Assembly: GCF_042242105.1 (NCBI RefSeq)
Contig: NC_092020.1
Coordinates: 20,831,288 to 20,895,287 of the forward strand
Origin: Pempheris klunzingeri
Lineage: Eukaryota > Chordata > Actinopteri > Acropomatiformes > Pempheridae
DNA: 64,000 nucleotides
Direction of reading: 5' to 3'
Shown here one piece after another: positions 51,739 through 62,182 of this stretch. Under the pieces are notes generated by a model, which was not told the DNA's origin, ran no database searches, and saw only the letters and a program-made list of their open reading frames with translations. The translations under genes were made by a program, and so were the position numbers. Position 1 is the first letter of the stretch. Every line of letters begins with the position of its first letter.

Positions 51739-52424
51739 CTTTGCTGAATGGACTCTCAGAGCGGCGGAAATAGAACGTATAGCACATCCGGGTTAAAAAA
51801 CTTAATCTTTATTTTTTTAAAACATAAAAAACAGATACAAAGACAAAAATAGTAATAAACTACGACACTGATTCTGTATTAATGCAAGGTTGTTGATTTG
51901 GAGATATACGTTAGTGACATTATTTCTCATTTAGCAGTGACGCAGGCAAATGTTGCCTTCAAAGCAATCCTATAAAATTGGCCTCTCGTCTGCAGCCGTG
52001 TGATGTTTGAATTAACATATAGAAATAGACATTTTTTAGATTTATTTTGAGCATCCTTGCCTTTATTTTGCGATTGATAGTGATATGATATAGTGCACAT
52101 ATTTTAAAGGGAAATGCTGTACTTCTCTCCTTCATTGCATTTTTAAGTTAAGATTCTACAAACAAAAATATAAATCACTTCTGAAATGTTTTTTAAATAT
52201 AAATGACACTACCAAACCCGAAATAAAGTGGTTTAAAAGTTACTAAGGAAAGATTTTACTTAAGTAGGAGTTTTCTGAGCGAGTGGTAATAATTCCGATG
52301 TTGCTGGTGGCTCTGGAAGGCAGCAGAGCAGACAGGGTTGGAGGCTCGGTCGGACTCGCCAGCCGAGGAGGGGGGCACTGTTGTCATTCGTCAGGGCTGT
52401 GTGTCGAGCTTTTGTCCAGGAAAA
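51739..52424. promoter_or_regulatory. Shared head-to-head promoter interval of srp72 and leprotl1
   Basis: The two start codons face away from each other with 686 bp between them. The srp72 side has a GC-rich start with 'gagcggcggaaatag' (an ETS-like GGAA core) and 'catccgggtt' (51755-51792). The leprotl1 side is GC-rich from about 52305. The middle is AT-rich, with no TATA box that I can assign. No transcription start was mapped, so a single bidirectional promoter is only a possibility. Confidence 0.5.
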
Positions 52425-55400
52425 ATGGCTGGGATTAAAGGTAAGACATGTCCACTTTTCATTTCTCTTAAAAAGCCTCTGAATTCCGCATCAGTTGATC
52501 TAACTGTATCAAAATACCCTGAAGGCAGAAGGATGCGTTTGCCATGTCCAGCTAGCTAGCTAACGGTAACGTGAAGAAGTAGTTAGCCGCAGGGCCAATT
52601 CAGTCATTAGCATTAGCTTAATAGTCTTCATTGCTTGGGTTAGAAGCCGCTACCTAGTCAGTACAATTAGATATACATTAACTCCAGTCAGCTGAAACGA
52701 TGCAGCCCTGTAATGTCGCATTATGTCACCGCAATTAACGTATTTCCTTTTTAGAAGTATATACAACGTAGTAGTTACCGTTATAATGCTAATGCTAGCA
52801 GCACCTTGTCTTGAGTAATTACACTGTGTCTGACTGAGGTGCTGTGCTTGTTGCAAGTGAGTTAATTGCAGTTAACAAGCAACCACACTGATTACATTGC
52901 CTCCAGAGTTTAACATGGGCCCCTAATGGCATGGCTTAGATGGCTAATGTAGCTGTTTGCACGTGAAACCAGCTGATTCATCACATGATAGCTACAGTAG
53001 CCGGGGGCCCTGTTGCTACGATGTGATTGTTGAGAGTCTCGGGATGCACAGACTCGGAAACACTCTACGTGCCACTGTCCATGCTGATATCCTCCCCTCT
53101 GTCTCTTTTGTAGCTCTCATCAGCCTGTCCTTTGGAGGGGCCATTGGCCTCATGTTCCTCATGCTAGGATGTGCCCTTCCTGTGTACGAGTAAGTATCAC
53201 CATCCCACTCCACGTGAGCCTGTCGGTGCCTGTGTCAGGTGCATCTTGGTTGATCCCATCACAGGTTTACAGCTTTAAATACAGGTGTGAATGCATGGCT
53301 TTAGTCACCTCTTTTGGGGGCTCCGGGGCATAAATGAGATGCTGTGTCCCCCAGTACTAAACCTGGTTTACTGTAAGGTAATTTGAGGCATGGTAATTTG
53401 GAATACATACCTACCACACCGGTGTAATTTTGAGAAACACAGAGGCTAGGGGTTGTTAGGAAAACTTTTTTTCACTTTCCATTTGATTGAAGAAATATGA
53501 CAATTTAAAGGTTGCTATGTCTATACATCAACAACATCTACAGCTGTGTCGGTCATATCTATTTCTCATGGATGTGGCGAGGAAGCTTTGCAAGAAGATG
53601 ACGTCAGCATTCTTAATCCTGCAGACTGCTGGGACAGTCTCCAGTGGGCAAAACACCAGACCCATTGGGGTAATTTCAGATGTGTGTGGTCATTCAAAAG
53701 TGTGGAACAGTTTCAGCTGAAATAATAAAGGTCTTAAAACCTCGCTTACAGGACCACAAGTTTAGACAATTAAAGACAAAGGATGGTAATCCAGCCGTGC
53801 GTGAATGCACAAAACACATCAAGGATGGACCAAACTTCAGTTTAGTGGTGGAAATATGTCCCTAAAGTTGTGTCTAAAGAGAGCATACCACACCTTCCCA
53901 GTGTAGTGGATACATTTGAGCTTATCCGGGAACAACTCTTGACAGGGTTTTTTTTTTTTTTTTGTCACTCCATGAGATATCTCGAGCTACAAGCTAAAGA
54001 TCTGGCCCTTGAAATTTAATCTCATTTCCAATTCAGCCATTTTCATTATACTAAATGACAGCCGCAGTCCAGCAGAGTGGAGGGTAGTGAAGTAGACTGT
54101 TGGAAAATCGTTTAGTGATGGTGATTATTAAACCCCTCCGGTATTATCAGCTAAGCAGCTTCATCGCGCTCTCCATCTCTGAGACGCTTCGTCGATATTG
54201 ATTTGTGTTTTATGGCTTTTATTGTCAGCCTCTCTTTCAGACTCTGTTTCATAAGTCCATCTTCCCTTGTTTGGGCTGCTTTGCAGTGTAGACGGTTTTT
54301 GCCAATGCTTGAATTACAACTTTTTCTGCAGGGTTTTCAGCCACGGAATCAGGCTTTCACAGACATCTGAAGGGACCATAGACGGAAGAGACGTGCATAT
54401 GTGTCTGTAGAACAGCTAATGGGAACACTCCCTCTCTCTGAGAGGACCTGTGATTGGTTAAAGTCTCCCGTCACAGGGTAGATTTTCTAAAGCCTGAAAA
54501 CAGAGCCAAGAGGAGGTGCAGAAGTTAAGTTTTCTTTCAGACCAATCATATTGAATTACAATATGCTGAAAGTTAATTATGGAGTTCTTGCCCAATTATG
54601 CCAAAAATGAACTGCTTTCCTAAGCCTTTCACCTAACGCAAGGTTGTAAACAAATACTGTAAATTATACAGTGTAACAGCTTTGATACACTTCTACACTT
54701 TACACACGTTAAATTACTCATTAAGCAGCTCAGAATAATGAAGCGCACTAACTAACTATAAGTGTTGATATGTTACCATGCAGTATGAAAGTACAGTATT
54801 ATGCTAACTGACATGCATCGCGGAGGCCAGTGAGATTTTGCCCTTCATTGCCCTTCAACTGTTTCTAATTGAGGTTAATGGAAACAGAAAAGGGCAGGAA
54901 AGAACATGGGTTGTTGTGAGCCACACATTAATACAGAGCAAGTTTTTCTTTCAGCTGTTCAGACAGCAGGTTATACCCCTCAGTGTAAGCAGTGCTTTTC
55001 TCCAGTGTTACATATTGTCCAAATTGTAGTCTCAAAGAAACGGTCAGTCTCTCCCTCCAGTGTATTTTGGTGACAGTTGCAATCCAGTCATCCTTTGAAG
55101 GCAGGTTTCCTGCAGCCACTTCCATGTGATGGCTCTCTTGCTCGTCTCCAAGAGTACTTTATAAAGGAATTCATCCTGGGCCACAATTTTGTCCAGGATT
55201 TTGCGCAGGTATAATGTGACAAAAGAGCCTCTATTCCAAAAATAGTTCGTATTTCTTTAAAAATACCCCCTCCCCCCCAAAAACAAAATGTGATTATAGG
55301 GCAGCCCCAAAAATATGGAAATGGTCAGCCATTGAGGCACCACACTGCTTCAAACATTTATAGTGTTTGGTCCTTTTATCCTTCAATCCACGCGACTGCT

Positions 55401-56906
55401 TCCTTTGTCATCGCAGCATGTGGCTATTTATTTCTCTCTTTCTTTTTTCCCCTCACTCGCTCTCTCTGCAGCAAATACTGGCCTTTGTTCCTCCTCTTCT
55501 TCTACATCCTCTCTCCCATCCCTTACTGCATCTCACGGAGGGTGGTCGACGACACAGACTCGGCCAGTAACGCCTGCAAAGAGCTGGCCATCTTCCTCAC
55601 GACGGGCATCGTCATTTCAGCCTTCGGCCTGCCCATCGTCTTCGCAAGAGCTGAAGTAGTAAGTGCCAGAAGCTTCCTAGTGACTTTACAGTGATGTGAA
55701 AAAGAATGCCGCAACTGTGTGCATTAAGTTTTTACTCCACCGAAACCTGAAGTCAAAATGAAAGAGAACAAGTCATTTTTTAAACTTTGTGCTACATATT
55801 TATCCACAGTTATTCATATTTGTAGATTCCTAACATATATCCGCACAGCAAACAATGCATATTTGTCATTTAATACTTTTTACTTAATACTTACTACCCT
55901 TACTCTCAAACTGTCTTTTCTCATAAGACACTGCGTGTATCACTTTTGGCTAATTTCCCACAACTCCTGTAACTCAAGATAAGTGATCGAACATGCCCAC
56001 TATTTAACTGTGGCTCCTGATCTTGATCTCAAACATGCTGTTTTTACAGAAGCTTAATCTACATACAGATCCAAGATGAGTTCTTAAATGACATACTGGA
56101 GAGTAAAAAAGTATAAAGCGTACAAAGTAAACAAATGTAAAGGCTATATTCTATATTGCCACACGTGTTGTTGCTCCCATAAACACTATTCCGCTGCCCC
56201 AAATACTCTCTGGAGCACTAAATGTGTGTCAGTCCGCAATTGAAAATAGTCCCCAGCAAATGTACTATTTTTTTCCTGTTTGAGTAATTACACAGACTGG
56301 CTGTCAGGAACTTATTTGCAGTTTGAAAGAATTAACTATATATTTTAGAATATATCTCAGGCTTGGGCCTGCAGACAGGGTAGTCAGGGAAGTCGGACGG
56401 TTTCGTGGGATTTGATGACAATAACATGAATTTGGAATATTATCAGCCTCCAGATTTTCAATATGTCTGTTTTCAAAACTTTTTGCTGCCTCCCCAAAAG
56501 GTTTAGTTTAGGCTGCAGCAGTAATGAGTGAAAATTACTTTAGAAAAGGATGTTTGGCTACATAGCAGAGGAGCTGACAGATGCACCAGCTGCAGCCCAC
56601 GACATGATAAGCATTTCACTGCCGGCTGCCGTTAATGTCCCATCCTGCTGTGTGTCCTGAATATGCAACTGTAGAGCAGCGTGTGGAAATGACTGTAAAC
56701 TGTTGACACCCACTAGATTTTGGCCTAAATATGAGCTGCAGCCTGGCAGCACATTTGTTAACCTGAATTATTAATGCCTCGGTGTACAGATCGCCTGGGG
56801 GGCGTGTGCGCTCGTGCTAACGGGCAACGTAGTCATCTTCGGAACCATCCTGGGCTTCTTCCTCGTCTTTGGATCCAACGACGACTTCAGTTGGCAGCAG
56901 TGGTAA
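52425..56906 (+). CDS. leprotl1: LEPROTL1, leptin receptor overlapping transcript-like 1 (four exons)
   Basis: The exons are 52425-52440, 53114-53189, 55472-55658 and 56790-56906 (stop TAA 56904-56906). The join is 396 nt, 131 aa, exactly the length of human LEPROTL1. It starts MAGIK and ends [12 protein letters not shown]. Four hydrophobic spans are visible (about residues 7-27, 33-50, 68-88 and 98-121), as expected for this four-pass family. The sequences NKYWPLF-like [17 protein letters not shown] and [14 protein letters not shown] are typical of LEPROTL1 rather than LEPROT, which has VYWPLFVLIFH at the same place. The family acts in endosome and Golgi membranes and lowers surface levels of leptin and growth hormone receptors in mammals. 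Intron 1 (673 bp) is unremarkable. Intron 2 carries a frameshifted L1-like fragment (54.9-55.3 kb). Intron 3 shows nothing recognisable. The start codon exon encodes only five residues and one base. Confidence 0.96.
54925..55325 (-). mobile_element. L1-like LINE fragment, frameshifted, in leprotl1 intron 2
   Basis: Minus-strand translation gives pieces of the C-terminal part of a fish L1-type ORF2: an HIFWGCP-like [13 protein letters not shown] block, then [20 protein letters not shown], then [12 protein letters not shown] change of frame follows, and the next frame continues with [11 protein letters not shown] and IHWRERLT. Stops and the frameshift show that it is dead. It is a 5'-truncated or broken piece with no clear poly(A) end. 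Confidence 0.7.
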
Positions 56907-58849
56907 AACAGCAGAGGGAGGGGGACCTTAGTCTGAACTGTTTTTATTAGCGTTACGATTATTATTATGGTATTACTGTTTGGTTGTTGTTGTTGTTATT
57001 TATATGATGACCGCCCATCCATAGACTCACACTAAACCAGTGCAATACTTTATTTTATTTGATTATTTTTTTTACCGCCTGCATCAACTGACACAAGTGG
57101 GATGGAAATTGCTGACTTTCAGTTGGATTTTTATTCTTTTTAGTCATGCTGTCTGACTTCTGTGTTTGTGAGTTTTCTCCATTTGTCTGTGCGATTCCAT
57201 TCTAAGCTGGTGAACAATTGCTTGTGTGATCTGTGACAATATGCGAAAAAAAGAATCAAATTGAATGTGGTATAACACTTAATCTGACCAAAAGAACAAA
57301 GTCATAACTGTCTGGGCTCCTTTTTTCTTTGGAGGAAGCTTTTCTCTATGCTAAGAGCACAGATGGGTGTGCATTACCAGTCTAAGTGCTGAGTTTAGCG
57401 TGAATCAACAGAAAATGGATAGAAAATATGCACAAAACAAGCTCAGATTTCACCAGTCATGATGAGATCCGGCAGAGGTCGTATTGACTGAAGCTGTCTC
57501 TTTTACATTTGTCACAGTAAATGGTCAAAATTCAGATGAAACAATGGAGATTTTTCATTAGCTGTCTGCTAATGTAATGCTTCCAACGCTAAGCGGTGAA
57601 AGAACTGGGTTGTGGTGTTTTCACTTTAGCAATCATCCCTTGGATTTTATTTTTTTTTTTTACATGTGGGAAAACCATAATAATCAAATTTCTTGTCACA
57701 CAAAATAAGGAGATGATGTTCAGGAGCAGCAGAAAGCGAGTGTTTGTTCCCTCTCTGAACTTAGAGGATTCGTTCAAACGCCCTCACCATCACTGCAGAG
57801 ATCAAATTAAGCTGACGTGGTGATTTTCCCAGGTGCCAACTGGATGCAGGGCTGCTTATTCACCATGTTATTTTGCACATGATAGCTCTTACCTCACTCT
57901 CAGTATGGGTAAACCTCACCTTGCCGGGTCAAGAAAGCATCAACAGCCCTTAGTAGCCACCAGCTAGCATAGGATTAGTTAGAGGACAGCAACCTTGTTG
58001 AAAACTCAGCCAAGCTGAGATCTGGGCTATTTATTATCAAGGCCTGTTCAGTCACTAACTGCCCTTAAGCTTTTAAATGTGACTCCTTCAAAATAAAAGA
58101 CCCCAGCGTCTTTGCTCAGTGTTATATTGTATTTCTCTCCAGAAGCACATTGGGTCCAGATTTGGCACACATGCTGTCACATTTCCTCACACCAGCATTT
58201 CCATGATAAAAAAAGAAACTCCATTGTGTTTTATGATTTGTTTTGGTTTTGATGTGTTTCTCTGCTCTCCAGCCTGTGTGAAGGAAACGTGTACAGTGGC
58301 TCATGTAATCTGTTGGCAGCTTTGGGATCAGCACAGCCGACAGTCAGTCAGGTGCAGCTCTCCTGTTTGCTGTTTTAACTGCATTAGTGGTAGCTGAACA
58401 GTGAATTTAGCATCTGCTGCCTTGTTGAAGCACTAGTTTGTTGAATGGGGGGTTGAGTGTTGAACATTTGATGAACATGGTAGGGTTTTTTTTTTTTTAA
58501 TGGCTGCCTCAGTTTAAATATGTGCTCTCTGGAAGATAAAAAATTTGATTTTTAATGAGACTAAAGTATTATTATTACTATTACTATTGTTAGACTGTAT
58601 ATCATTACAATTTGTTTAAATTGTCCCCCAATTGCCATTTGTTGTTGTCGGCCATGGAGTTCCGTGCACAGCAGATTTCCAATCAAAGTTTTGCATTGAG
58701 TTAAAAACAAGCTTTTGAGTAAATCAATGCTCATAGAATCAACACCTTTTTGTTCCACAGTATAATTTCGACCCTCAGAAGCCTGCCTTTTTCCTGATTT
58801 TTAAAACCACACACAGAGCAAATAAAACAAATTAAAAACTCTTTCAAGA

Positions 58850-59045
58850 GTTACATGAGAAGATTGATACCACTCTTATCTGTGTTACTGAAGCCAGAGC
58901 CAAGACGCGATTAGCCTAGTTTAGATCTTGTTTGTTTAATCTGCTCACAAACAAACAAATAAATAAAAATGACAATTTGTGGATTTAGAAGGATTTATGT
59001 GCATTTACTATAAATTGTTGCATAAACTGTCGTTTGCCAAGAAAT
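58850..59045 (+). repeat. Teleost interspersed repeat, copy downstream of leprotl1
   Basis: It follows the same family as the copies at 9.2 and 16.2 kb, in forward orientation: 'acatgagaagattgatacca', 'gattagcctagtttag', 'cttgtttgtttaatctg', 'aaatgacaatttgtgg', 'ggatttatgtgc', 'gtttgccaag'. It is non-coding. Confidence 0.6.
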
Positions 59046-59799
59046 GGTTAGAGCACAAACTCTCTAAAACCACAACTTGTCATCTCACACATGAATTAAA
59101 AACTCTATTGGGAGAGAGAAGTGTTGGAAATCTGCCTCAGGAACCCGAGGCTAAAAATACTAACCGACATCTGAGTGTTAGTGCTACAAACTAGCATTAA
59201 CACTTCACACTCAGCTATGATATTTTTGAACTTTCTCGTCTGTTAGCTCTTCCAGAGATCACAACCTCACTGATTGTATTAAAAGCACCGTAATGATGGC
59301 AGCTTTTTAGTTTAGGTTAGAAAAATGTATTTAACCAAGTTACTGAATATTGAAAACTACTGACATGATTTGTGCATATTATTACGTAACACCACTTTGA
59401 ATCTCTTTGCTCTTAACAGTAGATTTACCCACAGGTGGTGGTCTGTAAGCCAGTCTCCAGATGGACAAGCAGGGTTACTCCATATTGTGTTGAGACGTGA
59501 ACGTCTGTAGGACACTGTGTGCATTTTAAGCTCAAATTGTCAAAGGTTCTCTGACTTTCTGCTTTGTAGTCCGACATTACCTCCCCGATGTGACAGAATC
59601 TGGTGTGTAGCTGCTGGACGGGTGTCTCTGTGTTCCTGTTTTAGGAGAGATGTTACATTTTGTTTCTCACAGATTTGGGAGGATGTTGTATTTATTTAAT
59701 TTTTTTGGGACGCTTTGTGTTCATGTCCAGCGCCATTTTTTATCTACAACTTTTGTGTTGAAGAGGCAGGAGTCAGCATGGTGGTTTTCTTTTTTTTTT

Positions 59800-59805
59800 A
59801 ATAAA
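59800..59805 (+). terminator. AATAAA poly(A) signal, possibly of leprotl1
   Basis: The first good AATAAA downstream of leprotl1 on the sense strand, directly after a run of Ts. The assignment is by position only. Confidence 0.35.
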
Positions 59806-61389
59806 CGCCATTTTTGAACATCCTCTCCTTTGAATGACTACAGATGCATTTGCTTTGCAGGCAAGACTGGGCTGTGTCAGACATAAGCTCACTCTTTTTA
59901 AAAGACTTCACAAGAAATAAGCTTAACTGATATCATCTACATGGCCTAGTTAGTTTGTCTTGTTGGTGAGCAGCACTCGGTGCCCTCAGGAGAAACAGCC
60001 CATTACTAGACAGAAAAAACAGAGCCAAAACATCTCATCTTGCCAATTAGAAGGAGGGCATTCAGTGATGATTTTTAGTCATCTTAAATCTTTCATATTG
60101 AAGGGAAATCAGCTTGAATTTCCTGCACCAACACCAGCAATTTAAGTGGATCATTTCAACAACTTGGCTACACTTCAGTTTAAGTCCCTATATTTAGCAT
60201 GTACAGTCAGGAAGTGATGATTTGTTGAATGATTTATGACACGCTATAATGCGTTTTGAACGAGACAACGTGTTTATTGATGTGTCTGTGAACAACTAAA
60301 AGTCCTCCTGTAGGAGGAGACTGCTGTATGAGTAGATAATGGATGACATTATAGAAAAAAAAACAGTAGTTCTATCCTTATATCCACACACAACTACATA
60401 ACAGTGTGTTATAAACCTGTTGGAACTGGCCCCTGGATGCCCAGAAATGTACTCTTGTAAGGGCGGCAAAGAACGTACAACAGTAAAAACCAAAGACTGA
60501 TAACAAGAACTTGATGGCTGCAGGATACATTACTGCCTTTGCACAGAATTAGTTGAAGAAGCAAAACTAACAGGTTGAAAACAACCTTTACATGAACAAC
60601 CAATAAATTCATTGATTTATACCCACACACAAAAAATAAATACAGGTTTAGGAGACTGGGAGGAGTTGCTGTGCTTTGTCTCCCTCTGCTGGTATCAAAC
60701 GTGATAGTAAGCACATCAGCAGCAATTAGACTGTTATCATATTTTTCAGACAAAGGGTTCATACCAGTGTCTCATTTATAGACGTAATTACCACAGATGA
60801 GCCACAACTAAGCAGTGAGAATATTTGAACAGTTCTTCTATCCTTCATGTGGCCTCTTCTGCCTGGTGAATAACACCAAAAGCTTTTATTGGTTAAAGGT
60901 TATATTATCACTTTACAATTTGTAATTTGTAACAATAATTTTGTTATGAAGCTAGAAAGTGAAAAGTAGTGATGAATGAGTCCCTGTAATGCTGTTCACC
61001 ATCACGGGACACTAAACTAGTGAAACTCAAGCAGCAGAATAAAGAAAAGTCTGGGATGCATAATGATCCTTGAAGGAAAAATGTATCCACAAGCTCAGTG
61101 CTGACTAATAATTATTTTCATTATGGATTAATCTGCTGATTATTTTCTCCATTAATTAATTGATTGATTGATTGTTTGGTTCCTAAAAATTAAGAGTGGT
61201 GAGTGAATATTGAGAAATGCTGTCCCGGTGACCCAACGAATAGTTCAAACCTCAGAACTGTTAAAAAGAAATTAAAACAATTGAAAGAAAAAGCAGCAAA
61301 TTCTCACATTTGCAACCAATAATGTGCTAATTTATAACAAAACATCATATTTTATAAACTCTTCATATGTTTGGCATTAAATAATGAAT

Positions 61390-61520
61390 TTGAATGAATG
61401 AATTACTTTTTAAAGTAACCAGTAACTAAAGCTTTCAGATAAATGTATTTCAGTACCTTAAATTTGTACCCAAGTACAGCACATGAGTAAATGTACTTAG
61501 TTACATTCCACGACTGATGA
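61390..61520 (-). repeat. Teleost interspersed repeat ('agtaaatgtacttagttac' family)
   Basis: The stretch has 'taaagtaaccagtaac', then 'gtacccaagtacag' and 'gagtaaatgtacttagttac' followed by 'attccac', the standard end of a fish repeat related to the one at 39.62 kb, in the other orientation. Confidence 0.55.
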
Positions 61521-61929
61521 CAGACAATCATATATCAAAAATGAATTAGGTGCAGCATCTCGAGACATTTTCTACATACAATATCCTGCACATAAACTAC
61601 AAAAACATTATACTAGCACATCTGATTTATACAAAATACTAGATGTTATTAAATGCCAGTGGTATTTCCCTCCATGAAATTGCTTATGCAATCCTATATT
61701 ATAATAAAAGTACTAACCTGGGGCGGCTGCTACAAAGACGTCTCCCTGCTAGACACAACATGCCCGACTTGCTGCGGCTCTCTCCTGCAGCACTCGTTGC
61801 CTTTGGGGGAGTTTTAAAATTAAATTTGCATATAATGCCAGATCAAGGCCTCAAGTTGTGCATGATACAATTCATAGTTAAGCTATTTATTCAAGCAGTG
61901 AGCTTAATGACAACAAAGGCCTGCGCACG

Positions 61930-61950
61930 CACACACACACACACACACAG
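61930..61950. repeat. (CA)n microsatellite
   Basis: A short CA run of about ten units, followed by an imperfect one. Confidence 0.85.
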
Positions 61951-62182
61951 AAGCACACACACAGTAGAAGCACACCTCGCCTCTGTGTTGTGAAAACAGC
62001 ACTTTGGATTAATGCTTAAACTTGCCCTCTGTGAAAGGGTGTGTGCTCCAGACACTTCTGTAAGACAGGCTGTGCACACTGGGTCCTACCTGACCATATG
62101 CGACACACCCGTCGTGCGCTAAGGGCCATGGGAAGGTGGAAGATGGTTTAGATTGGATAGAGCACTTCAGACACAGGCGAGC

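Larger units (their letters stand above)
56907..59806 (+). other. Probable leprotl1 3' UTR and flank
   Basis: No further ORF of interest follows the leprotl1 stop. The first clear AATAAA comes 2.9 kb downstream at 59800-59805, after a T run. Mammalian LEPROTL1 also has a long 3' UTR, so one long UTR is possible, but an earlier weak signal cannot be excluded. An interspersed repeat sits at 58.85-59.05 kb. Confidence 0.4.
59810..62182. other. Intergenic region between leprotl1 and the right-hand coiled-coil gene
   Basis: No gene is recognised. It contains a repeat related to the 39.6 kb copy at about 61.39-61.52 kb and a CA run at 61930-61950. The stretch 61.71-61.81 kb is richer in GC than its surroundings and could belong to the promoter or a 5' untranslated exon of the next gene, but nothing proves this. 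Confidence 0.5.
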
